Assembly: GCA_963834715.1 (NCBI GenBank)
Contig: CAWIDE010000003.1
Location: 1-64,000, forward strand
Length of the DNA: 64,000 bases
Direction: 5' to 3'
Source of the DNA: CAVSUZ01 sp963834715
GTDB lineage: Bacteria > Pseudomonadota > Alphaproteobacteria > Acetobacterales > Acetobacteraceae
Of this stretch, positions 1 through 10,434 are shown piece by piece. The translations under genes and the position numbers were made by a program. Numbering within the stretch: position 1 is the stretch's first letter; the number at the start of each line of letters is the position of its first letter. Under the pieces are notes generated by a model. That model saw only the letters and a program-made list of their open reading frames with translations. It had not been told where the DNA came from and made no database searches.

Positions 1-315
1 GCCTCGGATCGAGCCGAGGCCGGAGTTCACGACGCACCCCTTGTCGGGCATCACGACCAGATGGACGTCGCGGCCGTTCTGCTTAACGACGTTATACATT
101 GACGGGCTGAACCAAGCGGTGCTGTCGGCACCCTGCTGCCGGGTCAGATCGGTGTGGAAGAAGTTCTCATCCGGCCGCATGCCGCCCTGCCGATCCACAG
201 GCCAGGAGATCGCGTGATAGCCGCAACCGACGATGCAGTAGTGGCAGACGACGTTCTGGACCTTCGCGTTCCGCGGAGGAATGGGAAGGCGGTCGATGTT
301 GCGCTTGTAAGCCAC
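1..315 (-). CDS. aioA: Arsenite oxidase large subunit, N-terminal part (runs off window)
   Basis: Catalytic molybdopterin subunit of periplasmic arsenite oxidase, which oxidises arsenite to arsenate. About 105 codons are inside the window. The start is GTG at 315 with AGGAGG at 321-326 upstream, giving MAYKRNIDRLPIPP. An early C-x2-C-x3-C motif (VCHYCIVGCGY) fits the [3Fe-4S] ligands that open AioA, followed by the conserved stretch GCVVNSGLGS. There is no Tat signal, as expected for AioA, which is exported with AioB. It lies 14 bp downstream of aioB, the usual aioBA order. The remainder is outside the window, so completeness cannot be judged. Confidence 0.9.
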   Translation of the reverse strand, partial: MAYKRNIDRLPIPPRNAKVQNVVCHYCIVGCGYHAISWPVDRQGGMRPDENFFHTDLTRQQGADSTAWFSPSMYNVVKQNGRDVHLVVMPDKGCVVNSGLGSIRG

Positions 316-329
316 GGCACCCTCCTCTT

Positions 330-860
330 TCAGGACTTCAGAACGTTGTTGAGGCGGCCGTAGATCAGTTCGTCGACCCCGACAGCGTGGATCTCACCCG
401 CCTGGTCCACCACCAACCTGAACTGAGGCAGGTTCTGCGTGGCGTGTCCCCAAACCTCTAGACCGCCCTTCTCAACGTCGAATTGGCTGTAGTGCCCCGG
501 GCAATTGAGCGTCCGGTCCGTTGCCGAATAGTTCAGCGGGTATCCCTTATGAGGGCAGAGGATGCTGAACGCGACTATATCGTTCTCCGGGCCGACGCCG
601 CCCTCCACCGGGGTGCCTAGCTTGATCAGCACGCCCGGGCTCTCCTGGTCCGGGTAGGCGATCGGCAAGGGCTCATCAACCTTGAGGTCCCTGATGTTGG
701 CCAGCCTGCTCACAGGATAGACCACCAGGGCCAAAGATGGTGCGGCCTCGGCTGACCCCTTTGGGAGAGCGACTGTGGCAGCCGCCCCCGCCGCGGCAGC
801 GCCGCTTCGGGCAAAGAATGCCCGTCGCCCGACATCAACGAGCCTATCGCACTGCTTCAT
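330..860 (-). CDS. aioB: Arsenite oxidase small (Rieske) subunit
   Basis: 176-aa Rieske subunit that passes electrons from AioA to the periplasmic acceptor. A Tat signal (GRRAFFARSG, then an alanine-rich core) occupies residues 11-32. The Rieske ligands are C102-x-H104 and C120-x2-H123. The two cysteines that form a disulfide in classical Rieske proteins are absent, replaced by Y107 and G122, as known for some alphaproteobacterial arsenite oxidases. The C-terminal VGVDELIYGR is typical of AioB. A GGGAGGAA ribosome site precedes the ATG at 860. It is first in the operon with aioA. Confidence 0.93.
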   Translation of the reverse strand: MKQCDRLVDVGRRAFFARSGAAAAGAAATVALPKGSAEAAPSLALVVYPVSRLANIRDLKVDEPLPIAYPDQESPGVLIKLGTPVEGGVGPENDIVAFSILCPHKGYPLNYSATDRTLNCPGHYSQFDVEKGGLEVWGHATQNLPQFRLVVDQAGEIHAVGVDELIYGRLNNVLKS

Positions 861-902
861 GGTTGTTTCCTCCCGGCCCGGACCTTTCCAGAATTCTCGA
901 AA

Positions 903-922
903 GGGTAGCGTATTGGCTACCC
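903..922. promoter_or_regulatory. Inverted repeat upstream of aioB (possible operator)
   Basis: GGGTAGC (903-909) and GCTACCC (916-922) form perfect 7-bp arms around a 6-bp centre, about 45 bp upstream of the aioB start, in the 331-bp gap between aioB and the divergent DUF2147 gene. The position suits an operator for the aio promoter, but the binding protein is unknown. I saw no good -24/-12 (sigma-54) element, though aio operons are often sigma-54 dependent. The rest of 861-1191 holds nothing I can name. Confidence 0.3.
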
Positions 923-1191
923 GAGCGTAAAGGCTAAATCCGCGAATTCAGTCCCATAAATTGGATGAGCCGTTTGGACGGGGTGCTTGTTGTCCAGCGC
1001 CTCGATGTGCTGGCACGGACGGTCAACTCGCCGCAGAATAACGGGGCGGAGTTGCTAAATCCGGTCTGACAGAGCTACCGAGCGGCTGGGGCGCGAGCTG
1101 GTCCGGATACTCGACCCCGACCCGAGTGACGGTTTCGCTCGGCGGGCTCCAAGTCTGTCGGCAACTCCGCTATCTTTTCGGGGATACAGCT

Positions 1192-1659
1192 GTGAAGTGG
1201 GAATTTATCTATGCCGGTAGCGGGTTTCTGATCTTCGCCAGCGTATGGACACCGAGCATGGCCGCGCCTCCGGATCCGATTGGCTATTGGATAACCGGCA
1301 AAGATCAAGCGGTGGTGCAGATCTACAGCTGTAGGGAGGATGTGCTGTGTGGCGCGCTGGTCGGGTTTCCCATGGACCATGCGAACGATCCGATGCCGAA
1401 GACCTGGAACCACCAGTCCCAGTGCCGCTTTGTGTTTGTTCGCAATCTGCGTCCTCGCGGACATTCCTGGGTAGGAACCATCATCGACCCGCGCAACGGC
1501 CAAAGCTACAGTGTCGAGGCGCGGATAACGGCGCCTGATCAGCTGAGGCTCCGGGGCTATGTCCTACTGGAGATGCTAGGCTCCACCCGCTTCTGGACCC
1601 GTTATAACGGGCCGCCCCCGCCGGCCGATTGCCGGATGCCACCGCACTCCTTGGGCTAA
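1192..1659 (+). CDS. Secreted DUF2147 family protein
   Basis: 155-aa exported protein. The chosen start is GTG at 1192, preceded by GGGGA, because it begins directly with a signal peptide (MKWEFIYAGSGFLIFAS, cleavage near SMA-APPD). The mature part shows the DUF2147 pattern: GYW at its start, V-x-I-x-x-C followed by LCGALVGFP, a W-x-G-x-I-x-D-P-R-x-G core with SYSVEARI, and the closing LRGYVLLEMLGSTRFWTR. DUF2147 proteins are small periplasmic proteins of unsettled function. The gene is divergent from aioBA, and nothing in the sequence links the two functionally. Confidence 0.8.
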   Translation: MKWEFIYAGSGFLIFASVWTPSMAAPPDPIGYWITGKDQAVVQIYSCREDVLCGALVGFPMDHANDPMPKTWNHQSQCRFVFVRNLRPRGHSWVGTIIDPRNGQSYSVEARITAPDQLRLRGYVLLEMLGSTRFWTRYNGPPPPADCRMPPHSLG

Positions 1660-1784
1660 TCGGCCATCCCATGGACGACCAGATAGACGATGTCGAACTC
1701 CGAGAGGTCCCGACTTGCGAACCCCTCTTGCTGCGCCCACAGCCGCTCGGTGATCTCGCTCACCGCCGACCGCCTATCGCCCAT
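1656..1784 (-). pseudogene. IS256-family (Mutator) transposase fragment
   Basis: A 42-codon frame starting MGDRRSAVSEITERLW and continuing RDLSEFDIVYLVVHGMAD before a TAG. This matches the middle of IS256-type transposases, where Lsev(t)e.LW...F..RdLSe.dv.YLfvDg leads into the catalytic domain. The expected catalytic Asp in vDG is replaced here by VHG. There is no flanking transposase sequence or terminal repeats. It overlaps the last bases of the DUF2147 gene. Confidence 0.6.
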
Positions 1785-1798
1785 CGTCAACACCTCAA

Positions 1799-2134
1799 TC
1801 AGATGGAGTCCTTCAGCTCCTTGGCGGGGCGGAAGGCGATCTTCTTGCTGGCCTTGATCCAGATGGCTTCCCCGGTGGCTGGATTGCGCCCCATGCGCGC
1901 CGCACGGTGACGGACTTGCAGGATTCCGAGGCCGGTCAAGCGCAGCCGGGCGCCTTTCTTCAGGTGACGGGCGGTGAGGGCCACCAGGTCGGCGAGGATT
2001 GCCTCGGTTTGCTTCTTCGATAGGTCCTGCCGCTCAGCAAGCTGGGCCGCGATCTGCTTCAGCGTTACAGTGACAGAGCTGGTGGTTTTACCCGAGGCCC
2101 CGGCGCCAATCGTTTTCTTTGCAGCAACAGCCAT
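1799..2134 (-). CDS. HU/IHF-family DNA-binding protein
   Basis: 111-aa nucleoid-type protein. The start at 2134 was chosen over an upstream ATG because GGGAGGGAG lies immediately before it. Residues 1-25 form an Ala/Lys/Thr-rich extension (MAVAAKKTIGAGASG) not found in core HU. The HU fold follows, with the beta-arm signature GRNPATGEAIWIKASKKIAFRPAKELKD near the C terminus. HU proteins bind and bend DNA with little sequence specificity. The extension and the isolated setting beside IS scraps suggest an accessory paralogue rather than the housekeeping hupB, but this is inference. Confidence 0.85.
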   Translation of the reverse strand: MAVAAKKTIGAGASGKTTSSVTVTLKQIAAQLAERQDLSKKQTEAILADLVALTARHLKKGARLRLTGLGILQVRHRAARMGRNPATGEAIWIKASKKIAFRPAKELKDSI

Positions 2135-2663
2135 AAGCTCCCTCCCTTTCCACCGCACATCATCTTGTTCGGGGGCTGCTCAATATTCACATCCGTCTCC
2201 TCCTTGAGACATTCAGATAAGCTAACTGAGGGCTACGCGCCCGTCCCCGACAGCCCCCGCTCGGAACCCTGGAACAAGAAGCCCCTGATCCGAGGATCAG
2301 GGGGCATATCATGCCCGCCTACTACTACCCCCACCCGGCGGGGCGATGAGGGCAGAGACGATTACCGACGCCACAAGCTCTACCACCACAGACAACGAAT
2401 CCGCCGCTCAAATTCGCGAACCCGACCTGGCACCTGGTCACATCCTCCTGCGGGATCGTGACGGTCACGGATCCCGGCCGGCGAGACTACTGTCGCTCGC
2501 TTGCAGAATTTTGCCAGACCAAGAGCATCCTCGGTATGAGGCGATTTTCCTCCGGGTCGAAGGCTCCTCGCACTTGTAAGACAGACCGAGCTCAGATTCC
2601 TTCTATTCCGGGATACTCCCGAATCCTGGGCACAAAAAACTCTGACGCACGAGAATAAACCAC
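2135..2663. other. Gene-free stretch upstream of HU gene
   Basis: No convincing gene in either strand; short open frames here lack ribosome sites and recognisable motifs. The one notable structure is the perfect hairpin at 2282-2303, listed separately. Confidence 0.4.
2282..2303. repeat. Perfect 10-bp-arm palindrome
   Basis: CCCCTGATCC (2282-2291) pairs with GGATCAGGGG (2294-2303) across a GA centre. No T-run follows on the plus strand. On the minus strand the following bases are moderately T-rich (CTTCTTGTT), so a weak leftward terminator is possible. It could instead be an operator-like palindrome upstream of the HU gene. Confidence 0.45.
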
Positions 2664-2855
2664 CTACCCCTCGATCATACGATCGGCACAAAAGGGAGCA
2701 CCATGGATAGGACAACTGATCAGCCGCTCGGCCATCGCTGTGTCGCGCTCGGCAATGGCCGCATTGCGCTCCCCCATCATCGTCAGCACCAAGGCGCGCA
2801 GCGCCTCGGGCTCGGCAGGTAAATCCTCGGTTGCCGTGGAAACGACGCGAATCAC
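2664..2855 (-). pseudogene. IS66-family TnpC N-terminal fragment
   Basis: The frame reads LPAEPEALRALVLTMMGERNAAIAERDTAMAERL, the typical start of the IS66 DDE transposase TnpC (residue, spacing and coiled-coil character match: LRAL...ERdaaiAERD). Homology stops after about 45 codons and the frame runs into unrelated sequence (CPIHGAPF). TnpA and TnpB are not recognisable next to it. Confidence 0.6.
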
Positions 2856-3271
2856 GTCGCGATTCTATGCTTTGATGCTCGTCTGCCGCTCGCGCGTGAG
2901 ATCACTGCTTACCAGAAGCACGGGGTAAAACGCCTGCAGCGGTCCGCGTAATCCACCCCGAGGCAGGACGACTGGCCTGCCGTCGGTACGCCGGCGGCGG
3001 CCATCAAGAAAAATTCGACAGGGTCTCGCCGCAACGCTTACAGCCTTTCTAATTCTCCTGAAAGAGATGTCCGAGCTGGAGGCCGAGCACCAGCACGGAA
3101 GCACGCCATAAACCCCCCACACTCGGCACTCCAGCGCCTCGGGGCCCCAAGCGCGCGTCGGTCATATCAATGCACAAAAGCTCATAGGCACGGCAAGGAC
3201 GCTGATCGCCGGCGACAAGGGTACGCTGGCTATATGCGGGGCAATGTCGCCAGTTTGGGGGCGGCCGAAGG
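2856..3271. other. No gene recognised between IS66 scrap and desaturase
   Basis: Open frames exist on the minus strand but none has a recognisable motif, ribosome site or start. This may be decayed IS66 DNA. Confidence 0.35.
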
Positions 3272-4330
3272 TCAAAACCGTGAAGACCGCCTGTCAGCAG
3301 AACACGATGCAAGGGCCGGGTCCGACCGGCGCATGTGCAGTTCACGAAATGATATGAGCCGCTTCTGGGTCTCGTCCCACAGGACAAGGGTCGAGCATCG
3401 AAAACTCTCGACAAACGTTAGTCGGCCTACGCTCGCCAGCTCCGGGTGATCCTCCATCACCTGTGCCAGACGGTAGAACGGGATGCGGCTACACAGATGG
3501 TGCACATGATGTATCCCTATGTTTCCTGTGAACCAGGCGAGAACGGGCGGCAACTCATAGTACGAGCTCCCGTGAAGTGCGGCCTCATGAAAGTTCCAGT
3601 CTTCATCGTGTGCCCATCGGGTGTGTTCGAATTGATGCTGGACGTAGAAGAGCCATACGCCGAGCGATGCGGCAATCAGCACCACCGGGCCGGTCACCAG
3701 AAGAAACGGTCCCATTCCGACCAGCCGCCCCATCAAAACGATGACAGCTCCGATCGCCGCATTCGTCCCCATCGTGCTGCACCAAGGTTGAACGCCCGCT
3801 CGCATGAGACCGGCTGGGAGGCGGTAGTGCAACAGGAAGAGGTATGCCGGTACAACGCCGAACATGATGGCCGGATGGCGGAAGATGCGGTAACCAAGCC
3901 GCCCCACAGGGTCGAGTGCGAGGTATTCGCCTACTGTGAGGGTGTTGATATCGCCCATCCCCCGAAATTTCAGGTTGCCCACAGCCGCGTGGTGCATCGC
4001 ATGCTTGCGACGCCAGAAGTCATAGGGCGTGAGCGTTACGACGCCGATGATCCTGCCCACCCAATTGTTCATAGAACGTTGTCGGAAAAAGGCTCCGTGG
4101 CCGCAATCGTGGTGGATCATAAAGAGACGCACGAGGAAGCCGGCAGTCGGCACCGCGAGCAGCAGACACAGCCAATAGCCAATACCAAGCGCGACCCACA
4201 TGACGCCCCAAAGCGCCACCAACGGCACCGTCGTGATAAGGAGCTCGAAGGCGCTGCGTACGGTGCTCGTCTCGCGGTAGCAGCGGAGCGTCTGAACCCA
4301 ATTCCTACGGTCTTCGGCGGGGAGTGCCAT
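3272..4330 (-). CDS. Membrane fatty acid desaturase
   Basis: 352-aa integral-membrane di-iron desaturase that inserts a double bond into an acyl chain. The three histidine boxes are present in order: HDCGH, HAMHH (x-R-K before it) and HHVHH, plus HQFEHTRWAHDEDW. Hydrophobic segments lie before box 1 and between boxes 2 and 3, as in the FA_desaturase family. The start at 4330 was chosen because a GAAGG site precedes it; an upstream ATG would add 56 residues without homology. The last about 20 residues (RRSDPALASCSADRRSSRF) look non-native, suggesting the original stop was lost or replaced. Upstream lies an IS630 insertion that may have cut its promoter. Confidence 0.88.
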   Translation of the reverse strand: MALPAEDRRNWVQTLRCYRETSTVRSAFELLITTVPLVALWGVMWVALGIGYWLCLLLAVPTAGFLVRLFMIHHDCGHGAFFRQRSMNNWVGRIIGVVTLTPYDFWRRKHAMHHAAVGNLKFRGMGDINTLTVGEYLALDPVGRLGYRIFRHPAIMFGVVPAYLFLLHYRLPAGLMRAGVQPWCSTMGTNAAIGAVIVLMGRLVGMGPFLLVTGPVVLIAASLGVWLFYVQHQFEHTRWAHDEDWNFHEAALHGSSYYELPPVLAWFTGNIGIHHVHHLCSRIPFYRLAQVMEDHPELASVGRLTFVESFRCSTLVLWDETQKRLISFRELHMRRSDPALASCSADRRSSRF

Positions 4331-4538
4331 GCCTTCATCTTCCGTTACCGTGCCAATCGGCCAGCTAAGCGCTTTGCTCCAGCCTTCCGGAGAGCCAGGT
4401 GGCTGCGAATGCCGACCTTGCCAGCTTCTTACGAAACGACGGTCGAGACAGCGCAGTCCCCAACGACACGTAATAGCGGCGACTTTTCGGATCGCCAAGC
4501 CAGGCGACCATCAGCGAGCCTTGGATTGGCGGATCCTA

Positions 4539-5593
4539 GAGCGGATTTTGATCAATCCGGCTTGTATCCGGCAGCGGTGATGTAGTTGGCACACTCGGCT
4601 GGGGTGAACTGAGGCAATGCGTCGCGTATGGCCTGCCAGAGTTCGTCAATTGTCCGGGCTGCAGTTTTTCGCAATATCGCCTTCAGCTTGGCAAAGGCAT
4701 TCTCAATCGGATTGAGGTCCGGAGAATAGGGCGGCAGATAATACAGCATCGCACCTGCCGCCTCGATATGATGGCGTACCTCGCTTCGGCGATGCGCCGG
4801 CAGGTTGTCCATCACAACGATGCCGCCCGGTCGCAGCGTCGGGGCGAGCACTTGCCTGATGTAAGCAATGAATGCCTCTCCGTTCATTGGCCCATCCAGC
4901 ACCATCGGGGCGGTCATACCGTGCTGACGCAGAGCGCCGGTGAAGGTTGTGGTCTGCCAATGTCCGTGCGGGATCGCTGCACGGCAGCGCTGACCGCGCT
5001 TCGCCCGGCCGCATAGGCGCGCCAATTTGGTCGAGGCGCCGGTTTCATCGATGAACACCAGGCGTTCAGCATCAAGCCTCGGTTGCGTGTCGCACCATGC
5101 CTTACGCCGTGCCGCGACGTCGGGCCTGTCTTGCTCGCTGGCGTGCGCGTTTTTTTGATGGTGATGCCGTGGCGGCTGAGAAAACGCCAGATGGTGCTCG
5201 GAGCAAAGCTGGCCGCATGGTCGCGCTTCAGCATCTCGGCGAGCTCGACTAAAGTGATGTCCACCCGTGCCTCAATCGCACCCAGAATGATTTGGCCGAA
5301 GGCCTCGATCCGGTGGGAGCGCAGGTCGCCCCCCTTGGGTTTTGCTGTGGCGCTGCCGGTCTCGATCCACTCGCGCAGCCAGCGCACAGCCGTCGAAACG
5401 GCGATGTCAAAGCGCCTCGCCGCGGCATTGCGAGACATCCCACCGTTCACCGCCGCGATCACCCGCACCCGCAGATCCTCGGACAAGGTCTTTCCCATGC
5501 AGGCTGGCCTCCCCGTCCAGCCAGCAGGGTGAATCAGATGTCACCCGCGTCGGGGAATCCCTTTCTTCGATTCGGGATGGTCGCAACCTGCTC
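4539..5593 (-). mobile_element. Complete IS630-family insertion sequence
   Basis: A 1055-bp element flanked by TA duplicates inside CTAG (4536-4539 and 5593-5596), the TA target rule of IS630. Its ends are imperfect inverted repeats: AGAGCGGATTTTGA at the left end and AGAGCAGGTTGCGA reading in from the right. It carries one two-frame transposase gene on the minus strand. Confidence 0.8.
4552..5498 (-). CDS. IS630 transposase, two frames joined by -1 frameshift
   Basis: DDE transposase of IS630. Frame A starts at 5498 (MGKTLSEDLRVRVIAAVNGG) with a helix-turn-helix region (RNAAARRFDIAVSTAVRWL). Frame B carries the catalytic core: VFIDETGAST (first D), VMDNLPAH (second D) and PPYSPDLNPIE (last E). 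The frames overlap at a run of seven A residues (5150-5156 on the complement, within ATCAAAAAAACG). Slipping by -1 there gives KKNAHASEQDRPDVAARR and continuous homology to single-chain IS630 transposases, so programmed frameshifting is likely. Confidence 0.82.
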
Positions 5594-5997
5594 TAGCCGA
5601 CGCCGAAATGGCGGTGATAGGCGCGGGAACTACTCAGATCCATGTGCAAGCCATCGGCGTTCGACGCTGATGAGGTTTGAGCTCGGCGGGGCACTCCTTT
5701 GACTGCGGAAGAGTGCCTCCGTCATGACCCCTGCGAGGCAGCTGTGCTTGCGACCAGGGGATGAGACTTCGAGCGCTAGATGGTTGAAGACGGTCGGCCC
5801 ATTGCGCGCTCGACGCTCGGGGCAATCTCTACCCAACCCGCCCTTCCGCTGCCGGCCAGTTTCGGCCGGTCGGGCCGTGCCCACGAAGGTTCGCTTCGGG
5901 TCGAATGCGACGGTCCAGACTGAGCGAACTCGGCCACCGCAGCTTAGGGCGCATGGGCGAGATCGGCCAGCGTGGTGGCGCTGGCGACTGGTTAGCC
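5594..5997. other. No gene recognised right of IS630
   Basis: Open frames on both strands lack starts with ribosome sites and recognisable motifs. The stretch contains phrases of the kind often translated as short spurious proteins in alphaproteobacterial genomes (minus frame DPKRTFVGTARP). I treat it as non-coding or decayed. Confidence 0.35.
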
Positions 5998-6501
5998 TCA
6001 CCCGCATACCGGTTCGCACTCCGGACACCATAACGGCATGCCGCCCAACGCGCCCGACGCCTGCTCAATGACAGGCAGATCGCCGCACTCGGGCGTCGCA
6101 AACCGGATTTCCCATGGCACTGCCCGTTCAACCTCAATCGCGGGCATCTGCCGCTGCCGCCTGATACCCTCGATCGCCTCGCGGCCCATCTGGTTGAACC
6201 TCTCCGCCAGCGGCAGCAATCCGTCGCGCAGCCGCGCGACATACTCCTCCACCGTCAACCCACGAATATCTTCCGGTCTGCCGCCATATTGTGCCTTCCA
6301 CTTGGCCCGCAGCGTTGGGGGAGATGTCGGGGCGTCTGCTTGCTCGGCTGCTGCGGGCCTGGGGGCGCAAGGGGGGGACCTATGTGCCCGATGGTCTGTT
6401 TCCGCCCGACCCGCTTGGGTGGGCAGCGTATCGAGCGGCCCGCCAGAGCACGATAGAGGATGATCGTGATGCGTCAGGATCCGTCTTCTACGGCGAACCA
6501 A
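5998..6501 (-). CDS. Unrecognised protein, well-coded C-terminal half
   Basis: I do not recognise this family. From about residue 65 to the stop the frame looks genuinely coding: AKWKAQYGGRPEDIRGLTVEEYVARLRDGLLPLAERFNQMG, then VERAVPWEIRFATPECGDLPVIEQASG. The amphipathic helix pattern and high-GC third positions support this. It ends in CPECEPVCG, which could be a metal-binding tail. The N-terminal 60 residues are low-complexity and probably not native, so the start is uncertain or lost. A plus-strand frame competes over 6300-6500. It lies 250 bp from the groESL control region, transcribed away from it. Confidence 0.45.
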   Translation of the reverse strand: MVRRRRRILTHHDHPLSCSGGPLDTLPTQAGRAETDHRAHRSPPCAPRPAAAEQADAPTSPPTLRAKWKAQYGGRPEDIRGLTVEEYVARLRDGLLPLAERFNQMGREAIEGIRRQRQMPAIEVERAVPWEIRFATPECGDLPVIEQASGALGGMPLWCPECEPVCG

Positions 6502-6670
6502 TGCCCGCTAGGCGGGACGGCCCCGGGGATGCCCGACCCTCCCCCGGCGCGCTTCGCCAGCGCAGCTATGTGGCTCGCAAGGCGCGTCGGTTGGCCCGGC
6601 CCGCGGGTTCCCAGGCAGGTTCGCGCGCGGCCGTTGCGCCTTGCATTCGCCGCCGACAGCAGATAAACCC

Positions 6671-6697
6671 TTGGCACTCTTCTGAGGAGAGTGCCAG
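6671..6697 (+). promoter_or_regulatory. CIRCE element (HrcA operator) upstream of groES
   Basis: TTGGCACTC (6671-6679), a 9-bp spacer, then GAGTGCCAG (6689-6697): the CIRCE pattern TTAGCACTC-N9-GAGTGCTAA with variant inner bases and one unpaired outer position. It lies 58 bp before the groES start. HrcA binds CIRCE and represses groESL until heat stress titrates it away, so this locus is the stress-regulated chaperonin copy. Confidence 0.93.
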
Positions 6698-6754
6698 CGG
6701 GTTCACGGATCACCCAGTGGACCCCATGCAAAAGCAATGGAGGGAGCAGTCAAA

Positions 6755-7069
6755 ATGAAGTTTCGTCCCCTGCATGACCGTGTCGTGGTCCGGCGTATCG
6801 AAGCCGAGGAAAAGACCGCGGGCGGCATCATCATCCCCGATACAGCAAAGGAAAAGCCGATTGAAGGCGAAGTCATCGCCGTCGGCCCTGGGGCTCCTAA
6901 CGAACAGGGTCAGCTTGTGCCGATAGACGTGAAGGCAGGCGACCGGATTTTGTTCGGCAAGTGGTCGGGCACAGAGGTGAAGATTGACGGTGAAGAGCTC
7001 CTGATAATGAAAGAGTCCGACCTCATGGGCATCGTGGAACACACCGCTACCCGCAAGAAGGCCGCCTAG
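6755..7069 (+). CDS. groES: Co-chaperonin GroES (Hsp10)
   Basis: 104-aa heptameric lid for the GroEL folding chamber. The start at 6755 gives the standard MKFRPLHDRVVVRRIE; GGAGGGAG lies 8 bp before it, so a longer upstream start (MEGAVK) is not used. The mobile loop EEKTAGGIIIPDTAKEKP and the C-terminal core KWSGTEVKIDGEELLIMKESDLMG are intact. It heads a two-gene operon with groEL under the CIRCE element. Confidence 0.97.
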   Translation: MKFRPLHDRVVVRRIEAEEKTAGGIIIPDTAKEKPIEGEVIAVGPGAPNEQGQLVPIDVKAGDRILFGKWSGTEVKIDGEELLIMKESDLMGIVEHTATRKKAA

Positions 7070-7118
7070 TTCAGCGGCCTCTCCCCTCATCGTGATTGAA
7101 GCAGAGGAGTAAACAACT

Positions 7119-8756
<1,638 letters not shown>

Positions 8757-8785
8757 GTTAGCCAATCAGACCAAAAGCGAGCGGA

Positions 8786-8816
8786 GGAGGCGGTAAATCC
8801 GCCTCTTCCATTTTCC
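8786..8816 (+). terminator. Rho-independent terminator of groESL
   Basis: GAGGCGG (8787-8793), loop TAAAT, then CCGCCTC (8799-8805), followed by a T-rich tract (TTCCATTTT). It is 30 bp after the groEL stop. Confidence 0.8.
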
Positions 8817-8945
8817 GGAGTTCCGATCTCAAAGTATCACCGCGGAGCATTCCAGCTCCAGCGGTAAAGGGTCTCATGATCTGCTTCTACCAGAGATCCC
8901 GATCGTCAGTTTGCTTGCCAGTGGCCACCTATGATACCGCCAAGC

Positions 8946-10006
8946 CTATGCGTTGACCTGTTGGATATAGGGATAATTGCAGAGTGAACGGATTCGTTCG
9001 GACGTCAATTGGTTCCAGGCCTGGCAGCAGGCGTCGACGATGGCGTCGTAGTCGGCGAGCAATCGATGCGAGAGATAGCGCTCCCGCAGGTAGAGCCAGA
9101 GCCGCTCGACCGGGTTGAGTTCAGGCGAGTATGGCGGCAACGGTAGCAGCGTGATGTTCGCAGGCACGCGCAGCGCCTTGGCACCGTGCCAGCCGGCCTG
9201 GTCGAGCGAGATGAGCGCGTGCTCGTCGGCTGCCAGATGGTTACTGAACGCCGCCAGGAATAGGTTCATCGCCTCGGTCGAGACCTCGGGCATGATCAAG
9301 GCGAATCGCGCGCCGGTGGCCGGATGGACAGTGGCGAACAGATGCACCCAGGTGTAGCGCCGGTCACAAAGGCCGGGAGGACGCTGACCACGTCTCCACC
9401 AACGATGGCAAACACGGCCCTTTTGGCCGATCCGGGCCTCGTCCTGGAACCACAATGTTATGCGCTTGCCGGGATGGGCCTCTCTCGCCAGGTTGACCGC
9501 CGCCATAAGCCCCCTTTTTGAAACGCCTCCTGAGCTGTCGGATCCGAACTGGGGTGGCGCTGCCGCGCTTTTTGTCGCGACAAACCCGCTCGTCGCAGGA
9601 CGCGCGAAAGGCTCGCAGGGTGCAGGTGCTTGTTGAAGCGTGCTTCAATGAGGCGACAGAGTTCCGGCAGTGTCCACGCCGACAACCCGAGCTCGGGATC
9701 AGGCCCGGCCAGGATGATCTGCAACAATTCCTGCAGCTCCGCCGAGGTCAGCTTGCCCGGCCGCGGCGGCCGAGGACGATTATATAGACCCTTCAAACCT
9801 TCGGCGTTGTAGCGCACCACTGCATCGCGCAGAGCCTGGCGTTCCATGCCGGCCAGCCGCGCGGCTTCCGCCCGTGTCATGCCGTCGAGCGCATTGGCAA
9901 TGGCATACATGCGCCGCGCCGCCGCCGGATCGCGCTCGTGGCGCGCCAACCGTCGTAGTTCGCCCGGCGATACATCGTCTCGGATCGGCAGGCCTCGCGC
10001 GCCCAT
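8946..10006 (-). CDS. IS630-family transposase, two overlapping frames
   Basis: The first frame (from 10006) has an HTH region with AARLAGMERQALRDAVVRYNAEG and a second winged-helix segment (WTLPELCRLIEARF). The second frame (ATG at 9506) carries LWFQDEARIGQKG (first D), LISLDQAGWHGAK (second D) and PPYSPELNPVERLW (last E). They meet at AAAAAGGGGGC near 9516. A -1 shift there joins AQEAFQK to the catalytic half, either programmed or a disabling indel. I could not find convincing terminal inverted repeats, so element borders are not given. Confidence 0.75.
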
Positions 10007-10151
10007 GTGGTCCTCCCTCGCGGTCGGACCGAGGTAGAATCAGATTACGTCGCGCCGCTCCTAATCACATCGGAGTCAACTCAGCCGCTCGGCGGTATGA
10101 GTGCCGCTGCGGACTCCAGCTGCCGGGCTAAAATCGCCGATTTTGGAACGG

Positions 10152-10316
10152 CTACTTGGCCATTTCAGCGGCCCGACCCAACTCCTGGAGATATTCAAGC
10201 AACTGCACCTGTTGAGTGTTCAGCCGAAAGCGGGGGCGCTTGCCGGACTTGCCGATCTTTCCCGCGAAGCCGATCAGTTCCAACGCGGTCGCATCGGGGA
10301 TGCCCCATTGCTCCAT
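10152..10316 (-). pseudogene. Small unrecognised protein remnant (MEQWGIPDATALELIG)
   Basis: A 54-codon frame from ATG at 10316: MEQWGIPDATALELIGFAGK, then a basic KRPRFRL stretch and TQQVQLLEYLQELGRAAEMAK. Coding character continues upstream of the ATG (ANTKAFWSL) to a stop near 10380, so the true N terminus is probably lost. The pattern (W...L..qWg....al.LIG...pRFrl) recalls toxin-binding or MbcA/ParS-like antitoxin C-terminal regions. That is a guess from appearance. It lies between the IS630 transposase and ku. Confidence 0.35.
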
Positions 10317-10434
10317 CAGTGACCAGAACGCTTTGGTGTTGGCCGAGGCACGGCTGGGGCACGCGATGGTGCTGGTGATTCAGGCCGATGGTTTGCAGCG
10401 GTGGCGTTTGGTGGATCCAGCCGCCCCCGCCCTT

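Noticed and set aside
1011..1026. TGGCACG at 1011 as a -24/-12 sigma-54 promoter
   Set aside because: The required TTGC at -12 spacing is absent (GTCA instead) and it points away from aioB.
2865..3122. Possible IS66 TnpB remnant upstream of the TnpC scrap
   Set aside because: The translated frames do not show the TnpB pattern (MRKGFDGL or similar); left as gene-free.
3446..4585. Long plus-strand open frame opposite the desaturase
   Set aside because: It is antisense to a gene with all three histidine boxes, is rich in His/Arg/Pro and has no motif; a high-GC shadow frame.
5630..6031. Minus-strand frame with DPKRTFVGTARP
   Set aside because: Resembles frequently predicted but unsupported short proteins; no start signal, low-complexity ends, and competing frames on both strands.
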